Below, one piece after another: positions 45,160 through 57,700 of a stretch of DNA of 64,000 nt. The stretch's first letter is position 1, and every line of letters starts with the position of its first letter. Location of the stretch: the NCBI GenBank assembly GCA_031826515.1, contig CP134536.1, positions 3,788,501-3,852,500 of the forward strand, written 5' to 3'. Origin of the DNA: Flavobacteriaceae bacterium HL-DH10 (lineage in GTDB: Bacteria; Bacteroidota; Bacteroidia; Flavobacteriales; Flavobacteriaceae). The notes beneath the pieces are model-generated. The model saw nothing but the letters and a program-made list of their open reading frames with translations. It was not told the DNA's origin and searched no databases. The position numbers and the translations under genes were made by a program.

Positions 45160-45744
45160 ATGTTAATGTATAAAAACCCAAAATTAAAGTTACTCCGTCT
45201 ATTAGTGTTATTCTTTTTTACGGTAAGCTTAAGTCAAGCCCAACAATACGATTTAAATAATAAAGAATCGGTTTTAACTGTACTAGGAACATCTAGTTTA
45301 CATGATTGGCATATTACAAGTGAAAATCAGAGTGGGAAAATAGTCTTTACTAATCTTAATACCTGTGAAATTGAATCCCTTAATATTTCCATAATTGCTG
45401 AAAGCCTGAAAAGTGGAAAAAGTTCTATGGATAAAAACACGTACAAAGCGTTAAAAACAAATAAATATAAAGCAAACACCTTTCAACTAGTTAAAATAAA
45501 AGAGGTTAAATACAATGGTAATGGGAAGTTTTCTGTAAAATCTTTAGGAGATTTAACAATTACTGGAGTTAAAAAACAAATCTCATTAGATTTTAATATG
45601 AACATTACCAGCGATAAAATAAGTCTAGTAGGAGAGAAAAAAATAAAAATGACCGATTTTAATATCGACCCTCCTAAAGCATTGTTTGGTACTATCACAA
45701 CTGGCGATGATTTAACAATAGAATTTTCAACCATATTTAGATAA
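45160..45744 (+). CDS. YceI-family periplasmic protein, copy 1
   Basis: A 194-residue exported lipocalin-like protein of the YceI family, which binds polyisoprenoid-type lipids in the periplasm. The signal peptide ends near residue 29 (VSLSQAQ). Typical strands are SVLTVLGTSSLHDWHI, KSSMDKNTYKALKTNKY and SLGDLTITGVKKQISLDF, ending in the family-like DFNIDPPKALFGTITTGDDLTIEF. The ATG at 45160 or 45166 may be used. A porin-like gene follows 47 nt downstream and probably shares the transcript. Confidence 0.87.
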   Translation: MLMYKNPKLKLLRLLVLFFFTVSLSQAQQYDLNNKESVLTVLGTSSLHDWHITSENQSGKIVFTNLNTCEIESLNISIIAESLKSGKSSMDKNTYKALKTNKYKANTFQLVKIKEVKYNGNGKFSVKSLGDLTITGVKKQISLDFNMNITSDKISLVGEKKIKMTDFNIDPPKALFGTITTGDDLTIEFSTIFR

Positions 45745-45791
45745 ATTTAAATTAATACTTAAATCGAAATTAACACTTAAACTTAAAAATT

Positions 45792-47060
45792 ATGAAATCA
45801 ACTTTAAAAAATGTAATCCTATTAGGAGTAATACTAACTAGTTTTAGTTTTTATGCTCAAAACAGAAATTTAGACAACTATAGACAACCCGATAAAGATG
45901 GTTTGCATGTATTTGAAGCCAAAAAAGATAGCGTATCAACTTTTAATGCTGTAAAAGTTAGATTGGGTGGTGCTTCTACATTGCAATATCAAGCCATAGA
46001 CAATGATAATTCAAAAACTACACCTATAAAAGAAATTGGTAGTAACTTTAATTTAGCAACTGCTAATTTAGATTTAGATGTAGCACTTTATGATGGTGTA
46101 AGAATGCATTTAAGAACGTATTTATCATCAAGACACCACCACGAAACTTATGTTAAAGGAGGCTATTTCCAAATTGATAAATTAGACTTTATTAGTGAAG
46201 GCTTTATGAGCGATTTTATGAAGCACGCAACTATAAAAATTGGTCATATGGAAAACAACTACGGTGATGCTCACTTTAGAAGAAGTGATAATGCTCAAAC
46301 GTTATTTAATCCATTCGTAGGGAATTTAATAATGGATTCTTTTACTACTGAAGTTGGAGCAGAATTGTTCTACCAATGTGATAGTGGATTTTTAGGAATG
46401 GTTGGTTTATCTAATGGTAAATTAAACCAAAATGTTAAAATATCTAACGGAACAACTGGTGGTGCTGCATTTTTAGCAAAATTAGGTTATGATAAACAAA
46501 TCTCTGATGATTTTAGATTTAGATTAACAGGTTCTTTATATAATACAGGATATGCACAAAGTGTATATTTATATACTGCGGATAGAGCTGGCTCTAGATA
46601 TTATGACATCTTACAAGCAGAATCAGCTAGTAAAGATGATTTTAGATCTGGACGTTTTGACCCTGGTTTCAAAAACAAAATTACTGCAGTTATGATTAAT
46701 CCTTTCATAAAAACTGGTGGTCTTGAATTATTTGGAACTATAGAGTTAACTTCTGGAAAAGAATTAAGTGAAGATGACAGAAGAAAAACACAACAATATG
46801 CTGGTGAACTTATTTATAGATTTGGTAATAATGAAAACCTATACATAGGAACTCGTTATAATACTGTTAGTGCAGAATTATCAAGTGGAGATGATGTAAC
46901 TATTAATAGATTTCAATTAGGAGCAGGTTGGTTTATGACTAAAAACATCCTAATGAAAGTAGAATATGTTAATCAAAAATATAATGATTACCCAACAGCA
47001 AATCTTCTTGAAGATGCTAAGTTTGATGGACTTACATTAGAAGCAGCAATAAGCTTCTAA
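45792..47060 (+). CDS. Outer-membrane porin-like beta-barrel protein
   Basis: A 422-residue exported protein; the signal peptide ends near residue 22 (FSFYAQ). The remainder is a run of amphipathic strands with loop segments such as MHLRTYLSSRHHHETYVKGG, GHMENNYGDAHFRRSDNAQ and YIGTRYNTVSAELSSGDD, and a C-terminal phenylalanine (LEAAISF) as in barrel proteins inserted by BamA. It resembles phosphate-selective or general porin-like proteins of Bacteroidota, but the substrate is unknown. It lies between two YceI-like genes, suggesting joint control and perhaps a shared lipid- or electron-carrier-related function. Confidence 0.7.
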   Translation: MKSTLKNVILLGVILTSFSFYAQNRNLDNYRQPDKDGLHVFEAKKDSVSTFNAVKVRLGGASTLQYQAIDNDNSKTTPIKEIGSNFNLATANLDLDVALYDGVRMHLRTYLSSRHHHETYVKGGYFQIDKLDFISEGFMSDFMKHATIKIGHMENNYGDAHFRRSDNAQTLFNPFVGNLIMDSFTTEVGAELFYQCDSGFLGMVGLSNGKLNQNVKISNGTTGGAAFLAKLGYDKQISDDFRFRLTGSLYNTGYAQSVYLYTADRAGSRYYDILQAESASKDDFRSGRFDPGFKNKITAVMINPFIKTGGLELFGTIELTSGKELSEDDRRKTQQYAGELIYRFGNNENLYIGTRYNTVSAELSSGDDVTINRFQLGAGWFMTKNILMKVEYVNQKYNDYPTANLLEDAKFDGLTLEAAISF

Positions 47061-47083
47061 AAAACAAAAATTAAATTATAATT

Positions 47084-47157
47084 ACAAGTCTCAATTGCTA
47101 ATGAGTTAGTTTAAATAAGATTATTTAAATTACTATAACTATTGAGACTTGTTTTAG
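47084..47157 (+). terminator. Branched terminator after the porin-like gene
   Basis: ACAAGTCTCAAT (47084-47095) pairs perfectly with ATTGAGACTTGT (47141-47152), which is followed by TTTAGTTT. The enclosed loop contains a second perfect hairpin, TTTAAATAA-GA-TTATTTAAA (47110-47129). Confidence 0.7.
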
Positions 47158-47188
47158 TTTATACTATATTTATATAAAAAATGAGGGT

Positions 47189-47770
47189 ATGAAAAAGAGT
47201 ATCATTTTTATTTCAGCTATCTTTTTATTATCATTTACAACTAAAAAATTAGTAACAAATACTTCTATTTTAATAGTTCCTGAAAGCACGTTAATTGTAA
47301 AAGGAAAAACCAATGTCAATAAATTTGATTGTATTTATAATATTCAAAAAATAAAAAACCCAATCCCTGTTTTTTTTGAAATGAAAGAAAACAAAATGGT
47401 TTTTGAAAATACTGAGCTTGTTTTAGAAAATGAATGTTTCGATTGTGGTAATAAAATGATAAATAAAGACTTTCAAGACTTATTAAAATCAAAAACACAC
47501 CCTGACATATTTTTAAAACTTAAAGAACTAGAAAAACTCAGTGAAAATGATTCTGTTTATCATGCTAATTTAGAATTAGAAATTGCTGGTAAAACAAAAG
47601 ACTATCAGATAGCCGTAGTATTAGAACAAGAAAAAGATTTAATTGTTAAAGGTATTTTATTATTAAATATTTGCGATTTTAATATTGAGCCTCCTAAAAA
47701 GTTTTTAGGAATTATTACTGTGAATGAAATTATTGAAATTAATTTTCAATTACTTATAACAGAATCCTAA
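47189..47770 (+). CDS. YceI-like exported protein, copy 2
   Basis: A 193-residue divergent YceI-family protein with a short signal sequence (about residues 1-18). Family features are the strand STLIVKGKTNVNKFDCIY, the segment MINKDFQDLLKSKTHPDIFLKL, ELEIAGKTKDYQIAV, and the ending CDFNIEPPKKFLGIITVNEIIEI, which parallels the same ending in copy 1. Unlike copy 1 it has three extra cysteines (CIY, ECFDCG), which could form a disulfide. It follows the branched terminator, so its expression may be partly separate. Its stop is 5 nt from the convergent PorP/SprF gene. Confidence 0.75.
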   Translation: MKKSIIFISAIFLLSFTTKKLVTNTSILIVPESTLIVKGKTNVNKFDCIYNIQKIKNPIPVFFEMKENKMVFENTELVLENECFDCGNKMINKDFQDLLKSKTHPDIFLKLKELEKLSENDSVYHANLELEIAGKTKDYQIAVVLEQEKDLIVKGILLLNICDFNIEPPKKFLGIITVNEIIEINFQLLITES

Positions 47771-47775
47771 TTCAA

Positions 47776-48753
47776 TTATTTGTGTACAGCACTTTGTGCA
47801 CATGGACAATCGCTAATACCTTGTAAAAAGTTTAATCCTATAGTCACAACATGAGTACCAGAATTATAAGCTGACAACTCATTAGTTGTTATTTGGTAGG
47901 CATAACCAAAATAGAAAATATTCTTCTGAAACCCTACCATTGGTCCTATATTTAAAGGTTTCAACAATTGATCGTTAAGAAAACGATACGATATTCCAGC
48001 CCAAACATAATCTTCATTTCTATTAAATTTACGTACTTTAAAATTTAAATCGGTACTAGAACGCTTATCACTAGCAAACATTTGGTAATATACCGAAGGC
48101 TCAAACTCTAAACCACTTTTTTTAGGTCCGTTAATGGTTAAACCTGAATATATTTGATAATTTAAAAGTAAGTTAGGTTCTGAAACTCTAATAGCCTCAT
48201 CAAAATCTTTTTCTAAAAGATTATTGACATTAAAACTTAAAAAGAATCCTTTATTTCTATACAATACACCCACATCAAAATTGTTATTTGAAGTTCTTCT
48301 ATCGTCTGTAACAAAAGGATCTAAAATTGGATTTTCATAAGTTGTATTAAAATTATTAATATCTATTCTGAAATTATTAATGTTATAAGAAATACCAAAA
48401 GACAAATATTGTTTAGAATAATAATCTAAAACAAGATGATGGGCAAAAGAAAATTTAAAACCTGTTTGAATGGTATTACCATTTCTATCATTATACATTG
48501 AAAATCCTACTCCTGAGCGATTTGAAATTCTAAAATCGCCATAAAGTGATTGATTATCTGGAGCTCCTTTAATACCTACCCATTGTGTAAGTCCGTTAGC
48601 TCTAATTTTTAAATTATCTCCAATACCTGCATAAGTTGGAGATACTACAAAATTATTATCTGCCAAATACTGAGTAAAAACTGGCAAATTCAACTCTTGT
48701 CCATAGCTATTAGCTATAAAAAAGAAAAGTAGATATATAATTGATTTCCGCAT
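47776..48753 (-). CDS. PorP/SprF-family type IX secretion membrane protein
   Basis: A 325-residue outer-membrane barrel protein of the PorP/SprF family. The signal peptide ends near residue 19 (SYGQ), followed by the family start LPVFTQYLADNNFVVSPTYAGIGDNLKIRANGL-type segment (about residues 23-55). SprF-type proteins help secrete and anchor partner adhesins carrying type B sorting domains, and here the gene is 40 nt after the giant adhesin gene on the same strand, as sprF follows sprB in Flavobacterium johnsoniae. The C-terminus has DCPCAQSAVHK, a cysteine pair of unknown role. Confidence 0.9.
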   Translation of the reverse strand: MRKSIIYLLFFFIANSYGQELNLPVFTQYLADNNFVVSPTYAGIGDNLKIRANGLTQWVGIKGAPDNQSLYGDFRISNRSGVGFSMYNDRNGNTIQTGFKFSFAHHLVLDYYSKQYLSFGISYNINNFRIDINNFNTTYENPILDPFVTDDRRTSNNNFDVGVLYRNKGFFLSFNVNNLLEKDFDEAIRVSEPNLLLNYQIYSGLTINGPKKSGLEFEPSVYYQMFASDKRSSTDLNFKVRKFNRNEDYVWAGISYRFLNDQLLKPLNIGPMVGFQKNIFYFGYAYQITTNELSAYNSGTHVVTIGLNFLQGISDCPCAQSAVHK

Positions 48754-48793
48754 TTGTTTATTTTTATCTAATGGTTAACACCATTAATTTTCT

Positions 48794-51700
48794 TTATCTG
48801 TAAAGCGTAAAATGCCCTACAAACTCACGATCATCTTTTGTATCGTTTAGTTTAACAACATACCAATAATCTCCAGAAGGAAGCTCTGCTCCATTATATC
48901 TTCCATCCCATGTTTCTCCAACTCGTAAAGTAGCAATTTTACGACCATATCTATCAAAAATACTAAACTTTAAATCTTTGTATTGATTGGTACATCCTGG
49001 TCCCCATTCATCTAAATTTCCATCATTATTAGGTGTGAAATAATTTGGAATACATACATCTATATATTCATAATACTTTGTGGCAGTTGCAACACAACCA
49101 AAACGATCTGTTACAGTAACTGTATAATCACCAGATTCATAAATAATAAATGTGCTTTCGCTACCATAAGGTTCTCCATTCAATGTGTATTCATAATCAC
49201 CAGATCCACCTGTAGCTACTGCTATAATCTGATTTAATTCTCCATCTTCTAATACCAACGCTAAAGGATCATATTGTGAAATATCAAAAAACTCTGTACG
49301 CTTAATACAACCATTTGTATGACTTACATCGATATAATGATTTAATCCTGGTGGTACATTTGTAAATATATTACTCGCTTGGTAGGCACCTCCATCTAAA
49401 GAATAACTAAAAGCTGAAAGATCTGTATTGCTTTCATCAACACTAACCGTTACCGTGTTAGTTGATAAATTATTTGTACAACCATATTCTATATCAAGTA
49501 TAGGGTTAATTAGCACAGATTCTGGGAACGTAATATTCCATTCAGATTCACAGCCAAGTGCATCACTTACATAAACAACATGATCGCCTCCAGATAAATT
49601 TGGAAAATCAAACTGTGTTTGGGTTAATGTTCCTGTTGTATAAACACCACTAATATCATCTAAGGCCACATTATAAGGCAATTCACCACCTGAAATTTCA
49701 ATACTAAATGATCCATTATTGTCACCATTACACAATTCTGGAATTATTGAATTTGGTACAATAGTAAGCGATACAGGTATAGGATCGTTAACTTCAAAAT
49801 CAAAAAGAACATAACAACCTAATTCATCTTGTGCTAATGCTTGATAATTTCCTGATGCAAGATTTTCAAAAATTGGAGAGTCAAAAAATTGATTCAACTG
49901 TGGTGAAATGGCATATTTTATAATACCTGTTCCTCCTGTTGCGATAATTTCTAACAACCCATTATTTGCTCCCGAACATGTTACATCTGTAACTGTAAAA
50001 TCAACATTTAATGGTAAATCAGGTTCTGTAATTGAAATCATTGAAGATGTTGTTAAACAATCTCCACTATCCACTTTTACTTGATACGTTCCTATTAGAA
50101 GCTCAGTAAAAACTCCAGGACTATCCTGTGTAGCAGTAGGAATATCATTTCCTCCTGCATCTTGAAGTGTATAAATATAATTACCTAAACCACCTTGGGC
50201 AGTTGCCACAATAACACCTGTAGCATCTCCAGCACAATTAATTGTCGCGTTGGTGATATCTAAATCTACTATTAATTCAGGTAGCTCTTCGATAACAATA
50301 TCATTTGAAACTACAGACGTACAACCATTTGCATCTCTTACATAGTATGAGAATGTTCCCGGACTTACAGGGAATGTTACATCTGTTGTAAATGTATCTG
50401 GACTGCTAAATGATGCATCGCTACTATACTCATAAATTCCTGTTCCCCCTGTGGCACTTAAGGTCAAAGTCGTTTCTGTTGTTAAACAGGTTTGTGATGT
50501 TGCTTTTACTAAACTAGCAATTATTTGCTCTGGTTCTGCAATAGTAACATCGGCAGTTGTAAAGGCACAATTATAACCATCAGTTACTGTTACATTATAA
50601 GTCCCTGCTCCTAACCCACTAAATACTGGAGAAGTTTGAGGACCTGATGCGTTTACTGTTGGTGCAGTCATATTAAGGGTATAAGTATAATTACTTTCTT
50701 GACCACCTGTTACATTACTAACAGTAATGGTTGCGCTTTTATCTCCAAAACAAGACAATAAAGTAGTATCTGGTATTATCGTTGCATTGATTGGTAATGG
50801 ATCTGTTAATACCACATTAACAGAAGCCTCACAACCTTGACTATCTCTTACCGTTACTGTATAATTACCAGCAGATAAGCCTGTAAAATTATATGCTGTT
50901 CCAAATGGTATTGTTTCAGTTCCGTTTAATTCTAATTGATACTCATAACCACCTGGCCATCCACCAGTAGCACTCGCTGAAATCGTTCCGTCAGCTCCAA
51001 TACAAGTAATATCAGTGTGTGAGGTTTGAATTTCTAATGGTGCGTTTGGTGCTGTAATGGTCACATTCGTTGTCACTGTACAGAAAGGCGCATTCGTTAA
51101 CGTCGCATTGATTATATAGGTTCCTGATACTAATCCACTAATGGTTACGGGACCTGAATCTGCTGAAGTTCCTGTGTTTACTGAAGCTCCCGAAGCATCT
51201 AACACTTCGTAAGCAAACGGACCAGCTTCATCCGTTGGTGTTGGTAGACGATCAACTAAGGTAAACGTTACACTACCGTTATTATCACTAAAACAGGTCA
51301 CATCGGTAATGCTTTCAACATCTAATTCAAATGTATTTGGTTCAGAAACATAATGCACAGTTTGCAGACTACAACCTGTATCTGTATTTTCAACAGTAAT
51401 AATATAGTTACCTACAGTTAAACTTGTAAAGCTTCCCGTATTATTCGTTTGGTTGTAAGACACATCAACACCTTCTATTGTAAATTGAAGTGTTGCAGCA
51501 CCCGTAGCTGAGGCAGACACCGTAATATCTTCATTATTAACACATGAAATAGCTGTATCAATAGTAATATTAATTTCCTCTAATTCAACATAAGGAGTGA
51601 TAACCGCTGTATTCGTTCCTAAACATCCATTTTCATCATATACGTTGATGGTATAATTTCCTCCTAGGAAATCTGCTTCATTATACACATTATTAGCACC

Positions 51701-54700
51701 CGATTGAACAATTGTTCCGCTTCTAATAAATTCGTAAATCACATAATTATTAGAACCACCTGTAACACCTGAAACTGTTATTGAAGCAAAGTTTGCTGCG
51801 TTAGTATCTGGTGTACATGTATAATCTACAACTGTTGGAGTTGGTACCACGATAACATTTGGCTCACCAACAGTTACATCTTCCTGAGCAACACAATTTC
51901 TACCTGAAGTTACTCGAACAATATATGTATTAGGTGCTAAACCAGTAAATACATTTGATGTTTGTGGAGCAACAGCTATCGGTGCAATAATCTCATAGGT
52001 ATAAATAGGATTATCGTTAGTCGCTGGTAAATTCACTGTAATGGTTCCATCTGAACTTCCGTTACAACTCACATCGGTAGGTGTTGTTGTAAAAGTTACT
52101 GGTGTTGCTTCGTCTAACGTAATAGCTGCCGTATTGTTACAACCAGTATCAATATCTGTGATTGTAACCGTATATGTTCCAGAAGGAATTCCTGAAATTA
52201 CATTTCCTGATATAGATCCTACATTCGGACTAATAGCATAGCTATAATTTCCAGAACCTCCAGTTCCATTGACTGTAATAACACCATCATCATCTGTACA
52301 ACTTGGTAAGGTAGTTATTGCTGCATTTAAGTTTAAAGCAGGATAGATAGTTATAGGCGTTGCCATATCGGTGGTACACCCGTTACCATCTTTTACGGTT
52401 ACTGTATAGGTTCCTGGTGTAGACACCGTAAAGGTTGGACTGGTTTGGAATCCTCCTCCAATAGAATAACTAAATGGCCCTACTCCTGTTGCACCTGAAA
52501 CCGTAAATGTAAACGGATCTCCATTTAAATTACATTGATTATCTGTAATACCTAGAACCGTTACTGTTGGTAGTGCATCTGTATCAATAGTTATATTAAT
52601 ATCATCTGTACAACCATTCGCATCTCGTACCCAAGCTACCCAAGTTGTACTTATTGCTGGATCTAAAACAGCTGAATTACTATTTGAATAATCAGAATCA
52701 ACTGCTGCCCCAGATACAATAAATGCATATTGATACGGTGATGTGCCTCCTGTAGCTTCAACCGTTACTTGAGCCCCAAAATTACAATTTGCATTAAAAT
52801 TGGCAGCTTCAATAAGTGTTAATAGAGTTGGTTCACTAACGGTTACCGTAAATGTATCTGTACATCCTGTGGTTTCGTCGGTTACCTCTATAGTTTGATT
52901 CCCAACTGATAGCCCTGTTAAATTAATGGTTGTATCTGTTTGATTGGTAACAGGTCCAACACCATTAATAGTATAGCTATAAGTGGAACCAAAATTTGAA
53001 ACTGTGAAATCTACTGAGCCATTTGCTTCTGCGTTACAATTAACATCACTAACCAATAAGCCTGACACTGTAATATTGGTAACAGAATCTATGGTATATG
53101 ATTCTGTATAATAGCAGCCATTCGCATCAGTAACAGTAAACACATAGGTATCTGGTGCTAAACCTGTAAATATACCATTTGAAGCTCCCGTAGTATTTCC
53201 TGTCGCACTTACAGGTGAAATTATTTCATACGTTAATGCGCCAACACCATCTATTGCTGTTAATGTTACATCACTTGTTACAGCTAAACATGTTACTGGT
53301 GTAGAAACAAAAGTCAAATCTGTTGGAGCACTTAAAGGTTCGATATCGGCAGTTGCTGGAGTATCAACAATACATCCATTCACATCTTTAACCCATGCTG
53401 TAACTGTTCCTGGATTATAAGTTACATACGTATTTGTTGACGTATAATTAACACCATCGAAACTATAAGTATATGGTGCTGTCCCTCCGGTTGCTGTAAC
53501 AGTAACTTCAGCCGGTGCTGTTACATTTCCTGTACCACAGCTTAAGGTTGTAGTCACTTGTGCATCCGCTACAACTAAATCTGGATCATCAACTGGTACT
53601 GCAACTGGAAGAGACTCACAATTTTTACTATCCCTTACTTGAATAGTATAAATCCCCTCAGCTAAACCATCAAATACATTTGACGTTTGCCAAGCGTCCC
53701 AATTTGTACCGCCATCATCACTTTTTCTATATTCATAAGGCGCAATACCGTCGGTAGCAGTTACAATAATACTACCATCTGCTCCATCGTTACAAGTCAC
53801 ATCGAATACTTGAGTTGTGAATGTTGGTGTGATGTTCGGTGTTACTGTAATGACATTAGATTCTGCTTGACAACCTTGATCGTCCGTTACTCTAAAAATA
53901 TAGCTTCCTGCTTCATTCAGTCCTGTAAATACACCTGATGTCGCACCAGAAATATTTCCAGTTGCCGAAACCGGAGCTAATATTTCATAACTATATGTTC
54001 CAGAACCTCCTGTTACCGATAAGTTTATAATAGCATCGGCATCACAAGTTAAATCTGTATCTAAAAAGGCATCTAATAATAACGGCGGATGAACAATTAA
54101 AATTTCTGTATCAATACACCCATTATCATCTTTAATATTGAAAGTATACGTACCTGCTGCTGAAATTGTGAAATCTCCACTCGATTGATAAGCACCACCA
54201 TTAACGTTATATGTGCGGTTTCCGTTGAAGGTTGTACCTCCTACTGTTGCTGTAAACGCATCCCCATCAAAACAATGTGAACTTGGACCTACTATTATTG
54301 GTTCTGCGTCTTTAATAATTTGAACATCTTCTTCGCTAGCAATACAACCGTAGGCATCACGAACATAAACATCATATAATCCTTCTGCTCTTTCAAATAT
54401 ATTAGTAGAAACCCAATTTGCATCATTTAAAGAACCTCCAGCAACCACAACCTGATATTGATATGGCGCAGTACCGAAACTTCCAGTAGCTCTTAAAACA
54501 CCTAACTCATTACAATTTTCGTTTTTAAGAACTTGGGCGTCCAATTCTAATGCAACCGACGACTCTTTAATTTCAAAAATTTCTGAAGCTGATTCACACC
54601 CATCAAAAGAACCTGTACCATTTTCAATAAAAACAATATAATATTGTCCTACAGTTAAAGAACCAGGTATAGGTACTGTAACCGTTTCTGATGTTCCTGG

Positions 54701-57700
54701 GGTTACGGGTACATTTGCACTTGCTATAACCGAAACATTGCTATATGCCCTAAAAATTTCATAGTCCACAGAAGTTGTTAAACTATCAAAATTATTAATT
54801 GTAAATGTTACACTTCCGTCATTTTCTCCTATACAAGAAATATTATTAGGAGTTACTACAGATGTTAATGGTGAAGCTGATAATATAGGTGTATCTGCTG
54901 CTTTAACAAAATAACATCCAGTAGTCTTATCGTGAACTACAAAAGTGTATACTACGCCTGGTGTTAAATTGGTAAATGTTCTAATGTTTCCGTCTAAATC
55001 ATCTGGATCGTACCATGTATTTGTATAAGGAATTGTGTTAAATTCCAAAATACCAAATTCATATTCGGAACCAGTTACCGAAGACAAAGCTTCAACAGTT
55101 GCAGTACCTCCATTTGTACAATCTGAAGAAACAGTCGTCACGTCAATCTCTAAATCTTCTGGAGGTGAAGCAATTATTATTTGTTTTTCTAAACTACAGC
55201 CATTAACATCAACTACATTAATTGTATAAATACCATAGTTTATAATTTCAAAGGTATAATTTTCTCTTGCTAATGCCGAATAAGGATTTCCTGTAATAAC
55301 ATCTCCAAAATTATTAGTAATATAATATGTTAATGGAAGAGTTCCTCCTGACACATTCTGTACTGTAATTTCCCCTAAACTTGTTCCATTACTGGGATCA
55401 CAAGTAATATCTAATTTCGCCAAAGCAAAATCAATTACTTCTGGTTCTTCAATTTCAATCTGACCTGGTAAAGAAGTACAACCTTTGCTATCTCTTACCA
55501 CATAATCATAAGTCCCCCCAACAACTCCAGTAAACATATTAGAATCCTGGAATGTTACACCTCCATCAATACTGTACGTAAACGGCGACTCACCAGCTGT
55601 AGCGGTTAACTGAATAAACCCTTGAAGATCGCCATTACAATTCGGGTCTCCATGTGTTTCAGTTGCCGTTACTATTACTGGCTCTGTAACTGTAACTACA
55701 CCTGTTTGTTTTGTACACCCATTAGCATCGGTAATTTCAAATTGATAGGTATCTGCATCAGACGTATTATAAGTAAATGACGTTCCTGCAAATGCTATTG
55801 AAGCGCCATAAGCTCCTGCTCCTATTTTAACTCTATAAGTATAAGGTGCATTTCCTCCAGAAACCGTTACATCGATGGCTGCATCAGTTGGTATGGAACA
55901 TGTTAAATCCTTTGTTAAAACAGCATTAGCTGTAATGGGTGCAAACACGTCTGTAGTTGTAGCACTCGTTGCAGTACAACCATTTCCATCTCTTATAGTA
56001 ATCGTATAACTACCTGCTGCATTTACTGTAAAGGTTGGACTTGTTTGATATGATGCCCCACTATTTATACTATATGAAAGTGGTGCAACTCCAGATCCGT
56101 CAACAGTAAATGTAAAGCCTGAACTTACATCACATTGATTATTTACTATTACATTGTTTATTGTTGGATCGGCATCTTTAATAATAGTGACGGTAGTTAT
56201 TGCAGGACAGTCGTTAGCATCTTTCACATATACATCCCAAACTAAATCTGATGCACTATTGGTATCTACAGTTATTACATTACTACTATTATAATCAAGT
56301 GCCGTTGGTGCTGATGAACCCGTTACAACAGCTGCATATTTATAATTAGGTGTTCCTCCTGTAGCTGTAACTGTAATTTGAGATTCAAAATTATTACAGT
56401 GTACATTTGTTGCTGTAGCTTTTGCGCTCACTGCAGCTGTCGGCTCATTGATAGTTACACTTTCTATAGCTGTACAACCTGTGTCGGTATCTGTAACAGT
56501 AACGCTATACGTTCCTGCAGTTAAATCTGATAAATTAATTACAGACCCCGTAACAGTATCCGTACCACCCGTTACTGTATACGTAAAATTCGTAGCATTA
56601 AATACTTCAAATTGTGCTGCTCCGTCATTTCCACCAAAACATAACACATCACTTAATTTAGTTGCTGTTAAAGCTATTTCAATAACAGGTTCTATAGTAA
56701 ATGATTCATCATAATAACAATCGTTTTCATCAGTAACTCTGAATACATAAGTATCTGGAGCTAATCCTGGGAAAACATTTGATGTTTGCGGCCCAACAAC
56801 AACTGGTGAAATAATTTCATAATTTAAAGTTCCTACTCCATTTGTAGCTGTTACTGTTACAGTAGAAGTTGTATCGATACAAGTTATTGGTGTAGCTGAA
56901 AAAGATAAATCTGTTGGTGGATCTAACTGTAATATAGTTAAAGAACCACCATTAGTACAACCATTAGCATCTTGTACAGAATATGTAATAACTTGGTCTG
57001 TACCATTATCATTTACTGTTAATGTATTATTTGAGCTATAACCAAATCCGTTGAAACTGTACAAATACGGAGCTGTTCCTGTTGTTGGAACAGCAATTGT
57101 TACGACCGCTGATTCTTTTGTATTGGTAGCACTACAACTAAACGCTGTTGCATCTGCCGTAACAACTAAAGCTGTTGGTTCGGTTATTGTTACGGTATCG
57201 CTGAAAATACATGCGTTGGCGTCTTGTACTTCATAAGTATAAGTACCTTCTCCTAACCCTGTGTATAATGATGTTGAAGAGAATCCTAATCCGTTGAAGT
57301 TATAAGTATATGGACCAACGCCATCGGCTGGAAAAATTTGTACTGAACCATCGCTACTTCCATAACATAAGGCATTTACAACTGTAGTTATAGCTGTTGG
57401 ATTTTCAATAGGATTTACTGTAATTACATTTGATAAAGCTGTACATCCATTAGCATCAGTCACTTGAAATTGGTAAGATCCATCGACACCTGTAGTCAAT
57501 GTGAAAGTATTTCCAGACAGATTAACGGTTCCTGAACCTTGAACTAGAGTTACCGAGTATGGCGCATACCCATATGAAATGGTTCCTGAGATTTCTGCAT
57601 TTGGTGATACTGTACAATCTAATTCTTTCGTTAAAGTTGCAGAAATATTAACCTGATCGGCAATTGTTTCTGCCAGTAAAGTCACATCACAACCGTAAGC

